This document shows, piece by piece, positions 49,896-56,545 of a stretch of 56,545 nucleotides of DNA. Origin of the DNA: an uncultured Oscillospiraceae bacterium (GTDB lineage Bacteria; Bacillota; Clostridia; Oscillospirales; Oscillospiraceae); NCBI GenBank assembly GCA_949916125.1, contig CATLEJ010000002.1, positions 1 through 56,545 on the forward strand, read 5' to 3'. The first letter of the stretch is position 1, and every line of letters starts with the position of its first letter. A program made the position numbers and the translations under genes. The notes beneath the pieces are model-generated. The model made no database searches. It had not been told where the DNA came from and worked only from the letters and a program-made list of their open reading frames with translations.

Positions 49896-52550
49896 TTACC
49901 CGGCGGCCTTTGTCCCGTAGTTGCAGAAGATCTGGGCCAGCTGCGCGCGGGTCAGGGCGCCGGCGGGGTCCAGGCTGCCGTTGGCATGGCCCTGGATCAC
50001 CCCCGCGCCCACCGCCCAGGCCAGGGCATCCTCCGCCCAGTCGGCGCAGGCCGGGGCGTCGTCAAACCCGTCCAGGCCGCCGGCGGCCTCGGGCTCCTCC
50101 AGGGCGCGCCACAGCATGGTGACGACCTCCTGGCGGCTGACTGCCTCCGTGGGATCCGTGCCCAGGTTGACGCCGTTGGCGTCGGCCCACTCCATGCCCT
50201 TGGCGTACCAGGCCTGGCCGTCCTCGGGCTCGGTGTCCACGCCCTTCATGCGGGCCAGCATGGTGGCGACGGCGCCGCGGCTGACGGTGCCCTTGGCCTC
50301 AAAGCTCCGGCTGTCCGTGCCCTCCATGATGCCCCGGGCGGCCACATAGTCCACCGCCCCGGCGTACCACGCGTTGGGGGAGACATCCTGGAACGCCATC
50401 ACATAGGTCACGTTCCCCACGGTCTTGACCAGCTCGGTGACCTCCTCGCCGTCCAGGGTCAGGGTGCCCCGGACAAAGACGGTGACGGGGGCCTCGGCGG
50501 TGACGGCGGAGCTGGCGGCGGTCAGGTTGTTGACGATGCTGTCGCCGGTGACGGCCCAGGCGGCGTCATCGGTCAGGGTGACGTTGACGGGGTTCACGCC
50601 GTTGTAGTAGTTCTGGTTGACGACGTGGCCCAGCTTGCCCGCGGCCGCGGCGGCGGTCTCATAGCGGAAGCCCTCCTCGTCGGTGCGGTAGGTGAAGCTC
50701 TTGTACAGGTTGTCCAGGCTGTCGCCGTGCTGGGTCTCGGTGGAGGAAATCACGCCGGTGAGGCTGGCGCCCTTCTTCAGGTTGACGTTCAGCACAGAGC
50801 CGCCGTTGTTGGCGGCGCCCACGGCATAGCCGGTGCCGTTATAGAGGTTGCCCTTCAGGTCGGCGTCGGTGACGTTGAACTCGGTCTGCCAGCCGGAGGA
50901 CTTGTACTGGGTGCCCCAGGTGGAGGACCAGCCGTCCTTCTCGGTAAAGCTGTAGTTGAAGGTGGGCATCCCGTAGAATTCGTCCATAAACGCGCCCACG
51001 CCGTCGTCGTCATTGTCGATCATCTGGAGGATCACGCCGTTGCCGGCGTTGATCTTCGCGCCGTCCACGTTGATCTCGGCGTTGATCTTCTTCACCAGGA
51101 AGGCGGCGTTGCCGGTGTTGACCTCGGTGCCGGGGTTCAGGTTCAGCACGTTCCAGCCGCCGGGGGCGTTGTGGTGGAACATGAAGCCGAAGTTCTTGGA
51201 GTTGACCACGCTGTTGGCGTCGGCGGTGGCGGTCTCGGTGGTGACCAGCTCGCCGGTTTTGGCGGAGAGGGAGCGGCTGTCGTCGTCGGCCACGATCTTG
51301 CGCACCTCGATCTGGTCGCCCTTCTTCACGCCGTTCAGGGTGGCGGTGGCGCCGGTCATGATGATGGCGTAGGTGTCCACGTCGAAGCTGGTGCCGTAGT
51401 AGTCCTCCCAGGTGCCGTTGCCGATGGCGTAGGCGCCATAGCCGGAGCCCGCCACCTTCACGGCGCTGTTGATGAGGGTCAGGTGCATATAGCTGCCGGT
51501 GTCGATGGACACCGCGCCCCAGTCGGCGGCGTCAAAGGTGGTGTCCACATAGGTGCCGGTGGTGTAGGCGCCCATGACGTTGGTGGTGCGGGAGGAGCCG
51601 GCAATGCCCAGCACCCAGGGGGGCGTAATCATGTAAGACTGGGTGGCGGTGGACTTGTAGTCCTTGTAGATCTCGCCGCCCTTGGTGGTCAGGGTGGAGC
51701 CGCGCACGATCAGGTCGGCGCCCCGGTCAGCGAAGGTGGCGGCCTTGGCCACGCCGGTGGTGGTGATGCTGGAGTCCTCGATCTCCACCTTCATCACCTC
51801 GGGCTTATACGCCTTGACGGCGTTATCATCGGCGAAGTCGGGGTTGCTGCCATACACCGCCACGCCCGCCCCGTAGCCGGCGAAGTCGCACACGTCGGTG
51901 CCGTCGGACTTGCTGTCCAGGGTAATGTCGGCGCCCTTGATGGTGTAGCCGCTGTCCCGGACGACCACGGCGCTGAAGCCGGAGGTCTGGGACTGGGATT
52001 TCACGTTGGAAGCGGCGGCGTCGGAGATCGTGCCGTCGATGGCGGAGCGGACGGACTCGTCATCCGCCACCTTGCCGTCCCGGATGGACAGGGCGGCGCG
52101 GTAGGGCAGGCCGGAAAGGGTGTTCCAGCTGCCCAAGGCGGCCAGCTTGCCGTCCTCCCCGGCGTCCTGGAGATAGTTGGTGACGGTGATGACCACCTTA
52201 TCGGCGGCGGTATACGTGCCCTCGGCCACCGGGACCTCCACGCCGTTCTTGGTCATGGTGAGCAGGCCGGAGACCTCTTTGCCGTTGACGGTGGCGCCCA
52301 CCACGATGTCGGCCAGCTTGTTGAGGCTGGGCTCGGTTTTCACGCCGGCCACGGAGGTCACATCCTCAATGACCTGGTACTCATAGCCGGGATCCTCCAG
52401 GGTGAGGATGCTGGGCGCGCCGCCGGGGCCGCCGGGACCGTCCGGGCCGCCGGGGGGCAGATCCGGGGGCGCGGCCAGCGCGCTCACACTCAGCAGGCCC
52501 AGGGCCATGGCTGCGCAGAGCAGGACGGACAGGAACTTCTTTGCTTTCAT
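49896..52550 (-). CDS. SLH-domain surface protein with beta-helix-like stalk
   Basis: 884 residues. Signal peptide (about 1-26), a Pro/Gly-rich segment, then a long Gly/Asn/Thr/Val-rich region (about 150-690) with repeating short beta-strand units (ITLDSKSDG, VDTTFDAADWG, LTLINSAVKVAGS) typical of right-handed beta-helix surface proteins, and three SLH repeats (about 700-884: FQDVSPNAWYAGAV, GQAWYAKGMEWADANG, APACADWAEDALAWAV). It binds the cell wall polymer and displays the helix. No enzyme motif is visible, so it may be an adhesin. ATG follows AGGAGGT; the track start at 52646 lies in the promoter. Confidence 0.85.
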   Translation of the reverse strand: MKAKKFLSVLLCAAMALGLLSVSALAAPPDLPPGGPDGPGGPGGAPSILTLEDPGYEYQVIEDVTSVAGVKTEPSLNKLADIVVGATVNGKEVSGLLTMTKNGVEVPVAEGTYTAADKVVITVTNYLQDAGEDGKLAALGSWNTLSGLPYRAALSIRDGKVADDESVRSAIDGTISDAAASNVKSQSQTSGFSAVVVRDSGYTIKGADITLDSKSDGTDVCDFAGYGAGVAVYGSNPDFADDNAVKAYKPEVMKVEIEDSSITTTGVAKAATFADRGADLIVRGSTLTTKGGEIYKDYKSTATQSYMITPPWVLGIAGSSRTTNVMGAYTTGTYVDTTFDAADWGAVSIDTGSYMHLTLINSAVKVAGSGYGAYAIGNGTWEDYYGTSFDVDTYAIIMTGATATLNGVKKGDQIEVRKIVADDDSRSLSAKTGELVTTETATADANSVVNSKNFGFMFHHNAPGGWNVLNLNPGTEVNTGNAAFLVKKINAEINVDGAKINAGNGVILQMIDNDDDGVGAFMDEFYGMPTFNYSFTEKDGWSSTWGTQYKSSGWQTEFNVTDADLKGNLYNGTGYAVGAANNGGSVLNVNLKKGASLTGVISSTETQHGDSLDNLYKSFTYRTDEEGFRYETAAAAAGKLGHVVNQNYYNGVNPVNVTLTDDAAWAVTGDSIVNNLTAASSAVTAEAPVTVFVRGTLTLDGEEVTELVKTVGNVTYVMAFQDVSPNAWYAGAVDYVAARGIMEGTDSRSFEAKGTVSRGAVATMLARMKGVDTEPEDGQAWYAKGMEWADANGVNLGTDPTEAVSRQEVVTMLWRALEEPEAAGGLDGFDDAPACADWAEDALAWAVGAGVIQGHANGSLDPAGALTRAQLAQIFCNYGTKAAG

Positions 52551-52648
52551 TGCGTTACCTCCTCGTTGTGCCTGCGGCTTCGCCCACAGGCCGCGGTTCG
52601 GACCGCCGCCGGCCGGAAACGCCCCGGCGGCCATCCCTCCTGCCATTT

Positions 52649-52677
52649 ATTGTAGCCTTTTCCAGAGAGAAGCACAA
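52649..52677 (-). promoter_or_regulatory. Sigma-A promoter of the SLH beta-helix gene
   Basis: Minus-strand TTGTGC, 17-nt spacer, TACAAT. Confidence 0.75.
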
Positions 52678-52775
52678 GTGAATTTCACCAAAATAAAGTG
52701 CAATTATTTGTGGATTTTGTGCCATTTTTATAGCGTACACCCGCTCAGGGGGACACAGCGCCCCATGCCGCCGCC

Positions 52776-52804
52776 TTGACTTTGGCCCGCCGTTTCTATA
52801 TAAT
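52776..52804 (+). promoter_or_regulatory. Sigma-A promoter of the CotH-SLH gene
   Basis: TTGACT, 17-nt spacer, consensus TATAAT; divergent from the previous promoter with about 100 bp between the two -35 boxes. Confidence 0.85.
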
Positions 52805-52887
52805 GTGGGCACTGCCGCGGACAGGCCGCCGGCCCCACCGGCCGCGCCGCGTCCGCCGGATATCCCCATACGATGGAGGTTCAATCA

Positions 52888-55173
52888 ATGAAGCAGCAAC
52901 GAACGCTGTATCGGCTGGCCGCGCTTCTGGCCCTGATCCTGCTGGCGGGCCTGTCCCCCGCGGCCCAGGCGTCCCCCGCCCCGGCGGGCGTGGCGGACCT
53001 GCGCTATCTGGCCCAGGACGGCGCGGAGGCCACCGCCGTGGCCCCCCAGTGGGAGCAGGGGGGGCGCTGGCTGTTCCTCCCCGCCTCGGCGGACCTGGCC
53101 GCCCTGCGGCTGTGGTTTGAGGGCGGCGAGATCCAGGCGGCCGCCAACGGGCGCGCCGCCGCCATCGCCAGCGGCCAGCCCTTTGACCTGGCGGGGCTGT
53201 TCCCCCAGCCGCCGGAGGACGGCAGGTACACCGTGACCCTCACCCGCGGCCAGGAGACGGCGGAGCTCACCATCATGAAATCCGCCGGCGTGGGCTCGCT
53301 CTACATCACCAGCCCCGATGGGGCCCACGACCGGGCCTGGGTGGAGCTGGACAAGGACAACAAGGCCGCCGGGGGCGGCGTGGCCCTGCTGCGCCCCGAC
53401 GGCACGCAGGTCTACAGCGGCACCCTCAAAAACATCAAGGGCCGGGGCAACTCCACTTGGCACTACCCCAAGCGGCCCTACCAGATCAAGCTGGGCGAAA
53501 AAATCGACCTGCTGGAGACCGGCGACCCCGGGGAGGCGGCCTCCACCTGGGTGCTGCTGGCCAACTACAACGACGAGACCCTGATTCACAACAGCCTGAC
53601 CTACGACCTGGCGGCGGAGCTGGGCCTGCCCTACTCCCCCCACAGCAAGCCGGTGGACCTGTACTATGACGGCCAGTACCGGGGCTCTTACCTGCTGTGC
53701 GAGAAGACGGAGGTGGCCCCCGGCCGGGTGGACATCCGCGACCTTGAAAAGGAGATCGAGAAGGCCAACCCGGACGCGGGCGATTTCGACCTGCTGGAGA
53801 CCGGCGCCGCGGCGTCCGAATCGGGCCTGACCTACCAGTATGTCTCCGGGCTGGCCCTGCCGGAGGACATCTCCGGCGGCTACCTGCTGGAGCTGGACAT
53901 GAAGGAGCGGGCCCTGGAGGAAAAAAGCTGGTTCCGCACCACCCACGGGAACTATGTGGTGTGCAAAAGCCCGGAGTACCTGCCCGCCGAGGCGGTGGAG
54001 TACATCGGCGGGCTGTACCAGGAGTTTGAGGACGCAGTTTACAACGGCGGCGTACACCCCGTCACCGGGAAGGCGTACAGCGAGTATGTGGACGCGGAGT
54101 CGCTGGCCAAGTGCTACCTGCTGATGGAGCTGAGCCAGGATGGGGACGCCTTCCTGTCCTCCACCTATTTCTACAAGCCCGCTGGGGAGGAAAAGCTGTA
54201 CGCCGGGCCGGTGTGGGACTTTGACTACACCTATGGGCTGTTCGGCAGCCGGGACAACGGCGCGGCGCTCAGCAGCCCGGAGGGGCTCACCGCCGCCCTG
54301 AACAGCCGTTTCGCCATCAAGCTGCTGTCCATCCCCGCCTTTCAGGAGGAGGTCCAGCGGGTCTACCGGGAGGAGCTGTACGGGCTGGTCACCGGCATTG
54401 CCCTGGGCGGGGCCGAGGGCGGCGGGGAGCGCCTGCGCCCCCTCGCCGGCTACGGGGCCCAGTGCGCCGCCAGCCAGGAGATGAACCGGGTGCTGTGGAC
54501 GCAGTACCTCACGGGCAGCTATGCCCAGGCCCTGGAAAAGTTCCGGGACTTCCTGGAGCGCCGCAACGACTGGCTGTACGCCGAGGTGACAGGCTGGACG
54601 GGCGAGCCCCTGGACACCCAGCGGTTTGTGGACGTGGGGGAGGACCAATGGTATTTTGACGCGGTGAGCTTTGTGGAGCGCCAGGGGCTGTTCCACGGGG
54701 TCAGCGAGACCCGCTTCGACCCCCGCGGGGTGATGAGCCGGGCCATGGCCGTCACCGTGCTCCACCGTCTGGCGGGCACGCCGGAGCCCGCCGGGGCCGG
54801 CTCCTTCCTGGACGTGCCCCAGGGCGCCTATTACGCCGAGGCGGTGGCCTGGGCCCAGGAGAACCGGATCATCGAGGGCGACGGCGGCGGGTACTTCCGC
54901 CCGGACAGGCCCGTCAGCCGGGAGGAGCTGGTGACCATGCTGTACCGGTGGGCCCAGGCGGACCAGGCCCCCGGCGGGGACGCGCCCGCCATCCCGGACC
55001 GCTTTGCCGACCGCGGCACGGTGAGCGACTGGGCCCGCGCCGCCTTTGGCTGGGCCATCGACCGGAAGATCCTCCTGGGGAGGACGGAGACCACCCTGGC
55101 GCCCCGGCAGGATATCCTGCGCTGCGAGGCCGCCGCGGTCTTCCAGCGGTTCGCGCAGGGGCAGGGCGGCTGA
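52888..55173 (+). CDS. CotH-kinase domain protein with SLH anchors
   Basis: 761 residues. Signal peptide (about 1-28), a beta-rich domain (about 40-130), then a CotH-type atypical protein kinase domain (about 145-560) with the conserved GRGNSTWHYPKRPYQIKL (ATP-binding region) and GPVWDFDYTYG. Three SLH repeats end the protein (about 575-760). Spore-coat CotH phosphorylates coat proteins; cell-surface relatives are less well studied. Divergent to the beta-helix SLH protein, a candidate substrate. ATG at 52888 with GGAGG 7 nt upstream is preferred to the in-frame ATG at 52873. Confidence 0.87.
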   Translation: MKQQRTLYRLAALLALILLAGLSPAAQASPAPAGVADLRYLAQDGAEATAVAPQWEQGGRWLFLPASADLAALRLWFEGGEIQAAANGRAAAIASGQPFDLAGLFPQPPEDGRYTVTLTRGQETAELTIMKSAGVGSLYITSPDGAHDRAWVELDKDNKAAGGGVALLRPDGTQVYSGTLKNIKGRGNSTWHYPKRPYQIKLGEKIDLLETGDPGEAASTWVLLANYNDETLIHNSLTYDLAAELGLPYSPHSKPVDLYYDGQYRGSYLLCEKTEVAPGRVDIRDLEKEIEKANPDAGDFDLLETGAAASESGLTYQYVSGLALPEDISGGYLLELDMKERALEEKSWFRTTHGNYVVCKSPEYLPAEAVEYIGGLYQEFEDAVYNGGVHPVTGKAYSEYVDAESLAKCYLLMELSQDGDAFLSSTYFYKPAGEEKLYAGPVWDFDYTYGLFGSRDNGAALSSPEGLTAALNSRFAIKLLSIPAFQEEVQRVYREELYGLVTGIALGGAEGGGERLRPLAGYGAQCAASQEMNRVLWTQYLTGSYAQALEKFRDFLERRNDWLYAEVTGWTGEPLDTQRFVDVGEDQWYFDAVSFVERQGLFHGVSETRFDPRGVMSRAMAVTVLHRLAGTPEPAGAGSFLDVPQGAYYAEAVAWAQENRIIEGDGGGYFRPDRPVSREELVTMLYRWAQADQAPGGDAPAIPDRFADRGTVSDWARAAFGWAIDRKILLGRTETTLAPRQDILRCEAAAVFQRFAQGQGG

Positions 55174-55223
55174 GGGCCGGGGCCTTCTTAACCTGAGGCT
55201 GCAAACAGGGCGTCATAAAAACG

Positions 55224-55253
55224 CAGGTCCGGGCGGCGGCCGGTCCGGACCTG
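55224..55253 (+). terminator. Hairpin after the CotH gene
   Basis: CAGGTCCGG/CCGGACCTG perfect inverted repeat; no T run follows, so function as terminator is uncertain. Confidence 0.45.
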
Positions 55254-55286
55254 TGGCGCACATCAGGCCGGACAGGAGGAATTCGT

Positions 55287-55817
55287 GTGACCCAATACCG
55301 CACGCTGAACGAACAGGAGATCTGCCGGGAGCTGTTTTGCGGCTTTACCCGCCGCCAGGTGGTCACGAAATGCCGGCGGCGGGAAAACGGATCCTGGGTG
55401 GTCCGGGACGACCCGTTCATCGACGACTGGTCCGAGGCGGACTATCAGACCCTCGTCTCCTGCCTGAGAAATACCGCGGCCACCGGGGGCATGGTGTGCG
55501 CCGCCTTTGTGGACGGCGTGCTGAAGGGCTTTGCCTCGGTGGAACCGGGCCTTTTCGGCGGGGAAAACCGATACCTGGACCTGACCAGCATCCATGTGTC
55601 GGAGGACCTCCGGGGGCGGGGGATCGGGTCCGCCCTGTTCCGGCTGGCCGGGGAGTGGGCCAGGGGGCAGGGGGCGAAAAAGCTGTACATCTCCGCCCAC
55701 TCGGCGGTGGAGAGCCAGGCGTTTTACCGGGCGATGGGCTGTGTGGAGGCCGAGCAGTACTGCCGGGCCCATGTCGACGCGGAGCCCTTTGACTGCCAGC
55801 TGGAGTGCGCGCTGTGA
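55287..55817 (+). CDS. GNAT-family N-acetyltransferase
   Basis: 176 residues with the acetyl-CoA-binding motif A SEDLRGRGIGSALF and a C-terminal MGCVEAEQY segment. Transfers acetyl groups to an unknown amine. The GTG at 55287 has AGGAGGA 5 nt upstream; the earlier GTG at 55285 is followed by a stop. Confidence 0.88.
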   Translation: MTQYRTLNEQEICRELFCGFTRRQVVTKCRRRENGSWVVRDDPFIDDWSEADYQTLVSCLRNTAATGGMVCAAFVDGVLKGFASVEPGLFGGENRYLDLTSIHVSEDLRGRGIGSALFRLAGEWARGQGAKKLYISAHSAVESQAFYRAMGCVEAEQYCRAHVDAEPFDCQLECAL

Positions 55818-55850
55818 GCGCCGCCCTCAAAACAGCGTTGACCACAAAGC

Positions 55851-55890
55851 GGACGCCGGCGGGGCGGCCAGGGCCGTCCCGCCGGCGTCC
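55851..55890 (+). terminator. Terminator of the GNAT gene
   Basis: GGACGCCGGCGGG/CCCGCCGGCGTCC stem then TCGCTTTTCC. Confidence 0.75.
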
Positions 55891-55946
55891 TCGCTTTTCC
55901 CGTCCGTCATCTCGTGACCCTGCCGCGGCATTCCATAACAGCGGGA

Positions 55947-55975
55947 TTGCCCTCCCGCCCCGAATCTGCTAAGCT
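55947..55975 (+). promoter_or_regulatory. Possible sigma-A promoter of the response regulator
   Basis: TTGCCC, 17-nt spacer, TAAGCT; modest match. Confidence 0.4.
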
Positions 55976-55993
55976 GTACCGGGAGGTGTGGTG

Positions 55994-56545
55994 GTGAACA
56001 TGATCAGGTTTGCAGTCTGTGACGACGAGCCGCTGATGGCCCGGGACATCGCCGACCGTCTCGCCGGCTACATGGGGGAACGCCGGGCCGCCCCCTGCCG
56101 AGTCCAAAGCTTTTCCAGCGGCCGCGCCCTGCTGGAGCACGCCGGCGGCTTCGACGTGATTTTTCTTGACATCCGCATGGAGCCGCCTACCGGGATGGAC
56201 ACCGCCAAAGCCCTGCGCCGGCGGGGGGACCGGAGCCTGCTCATCTTTGTGACGGCCCTGCCGGAATGCGTGTTTGACTCCTTCGAGGTGGAGGCCTGCG
56301 GCTATCTCGTCAAGCCGCTGGACGACGCCCGCTTCCGGCAAACCATGGACCGGGTCCTCAGGCTGCTGGAGCGGAGGGCCGCCCAGACCATCGCCGTCCG
56401 GCGGGGCAGCGGCTGCGAGGTGCTCCCCCTCGCCGAGCTCGTATACTGCGAGGTGCAGGGCCGGAAGCTCTACCTCCACAAAAGCGGCGGCGGAGTGGTG
56501 GACTGCTACGGCAGGCTGGAGGAGCTGGAGCGCCGGGTTGACCGG
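55994..56545 (+). CDS. LytTR response regulator, truncated by the window end
   Basis: The 5' part (184 codons) of an AgrA/LytR-type regulator, absent from the ORF track because it runs off the edge. Receiver domain with CDDEP acidic pair, phosphoacceptor Asp in VIFLDIRMEP and conserved Lys in YLVKPLDD, then the start of a LytTR DNA-binding domain (PLAELVYCEVQGRKLYLH). GTG at 55994 is 7 nt after GGGAGG; the ATG at 56000 (MIRFAVCDDE) is an alternative. Its kinase is probably encoded beyond the window. Confidence 0.88.
   Translation, partial: MNMIRFAVCDDEPLMARDIADRLAGYMGERRAAPCRVQSFSSGRALLEHAGGFDVIFLDIRMEPPTGMDTAKALRRRGDRSLLIFVTALPECVFDSFEVEACGYLVKPLDDARFRQTMDRVLRLLERRAAQTIAVRRGSGCEVLPLAELVYCEVQGRKLYLHKSGGGVVDCYGRLEELERRVDR

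Noticed and set aside
49986-52655. 889-codon plus-strand ORF
   Set aside because: Antisense to the SLH beta-helix gene, with biased Gly/Val/His content.

Overview
The window comes from a GC-rich, low-intergenic-complexity Firmicute. Gene content points to a gut anaerobe of the Oscillospiraceae/Eubacteriales (Flavonifractor-, Lawsonibacter- or Oscillibacter-like). The evidence is: S-layer-homology (SLH) surface proteins, a flavodiiron protein, a GerS-like lipoprotein next to alr (a spore-former arrangement), a Phe T-box leader, MtaB, SecG, and glycoside hydrolases with gut-type specificities. Species assignment is inference; no rRNA or tRNA gene lies in the window. Start codons were set by Shine-Dalgarno position. 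GTG starts are common, and one TTG start is proposed.

Layout. 1-625: a large imperfect inverted repeat without a convincing gene. 626-3586 (minus): a GHKL sensor kinase behind a leader of six perfect hairpins, then a PAS sigma-54 activator. 3587-7771 (plus): a regulatory region with palindromic activator sites and a clear -24/-12 promoter drives CitMHS permease, AtuA-family protein, AtuA-like small subunit and an acetoacetate-decarboxylase-like protein, a likely organic-acid catabolic operon. 7869-13766: a secreted dockerin-bearing M60-like metallopeptidase and an SLH protein with a cohesin-like N-terminus. 14089-18845: TGS-domain nucleoside kinase, cytoplasmic sulfatase, and a hemerythrin-receiver fusion. 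18925-22608 (minus): two MATE exporters and a MarR regulator, with a tiny independent transcription unit between. 22829-30843: GH13 amylase, flavodiiron protein, AEC transporter, MscS channel, MtaB, CNNM-type protein, a candidate small RNA, and an exported protein. 31009-34883 (minus): MazF, Alr, GerS-like lipoprotein, NnrD and a membrane protein, with a 60-bp duplication and another hairpin string. 35028-39309: T-box, pheS, pheT; PheT is unusually long. 39420-48673: a sugar ABC transporter followed by DUF2264, GH78 rhamnosidase and GH2 beta-glucuronidase, which together fit import and intracellular breakdown of rhamnose/glucuronate-containing oligosaccharides. 48823-56545: SecG, a double DUF305 protein, divergent SLH beta-helix and CotH-SLH surface proteins, a GNAT acetyltransferase, and the 5' part of a LytTR response regulator cut by the window end.

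The most unusual signals are the complete sigma-54 control region in front of an operon of uncertain substrate, the protease/anchor pair that looks like a minimal dockerin-cohesin surface system, and recurrent strings of short perfect hairpins in leaders and spacers.
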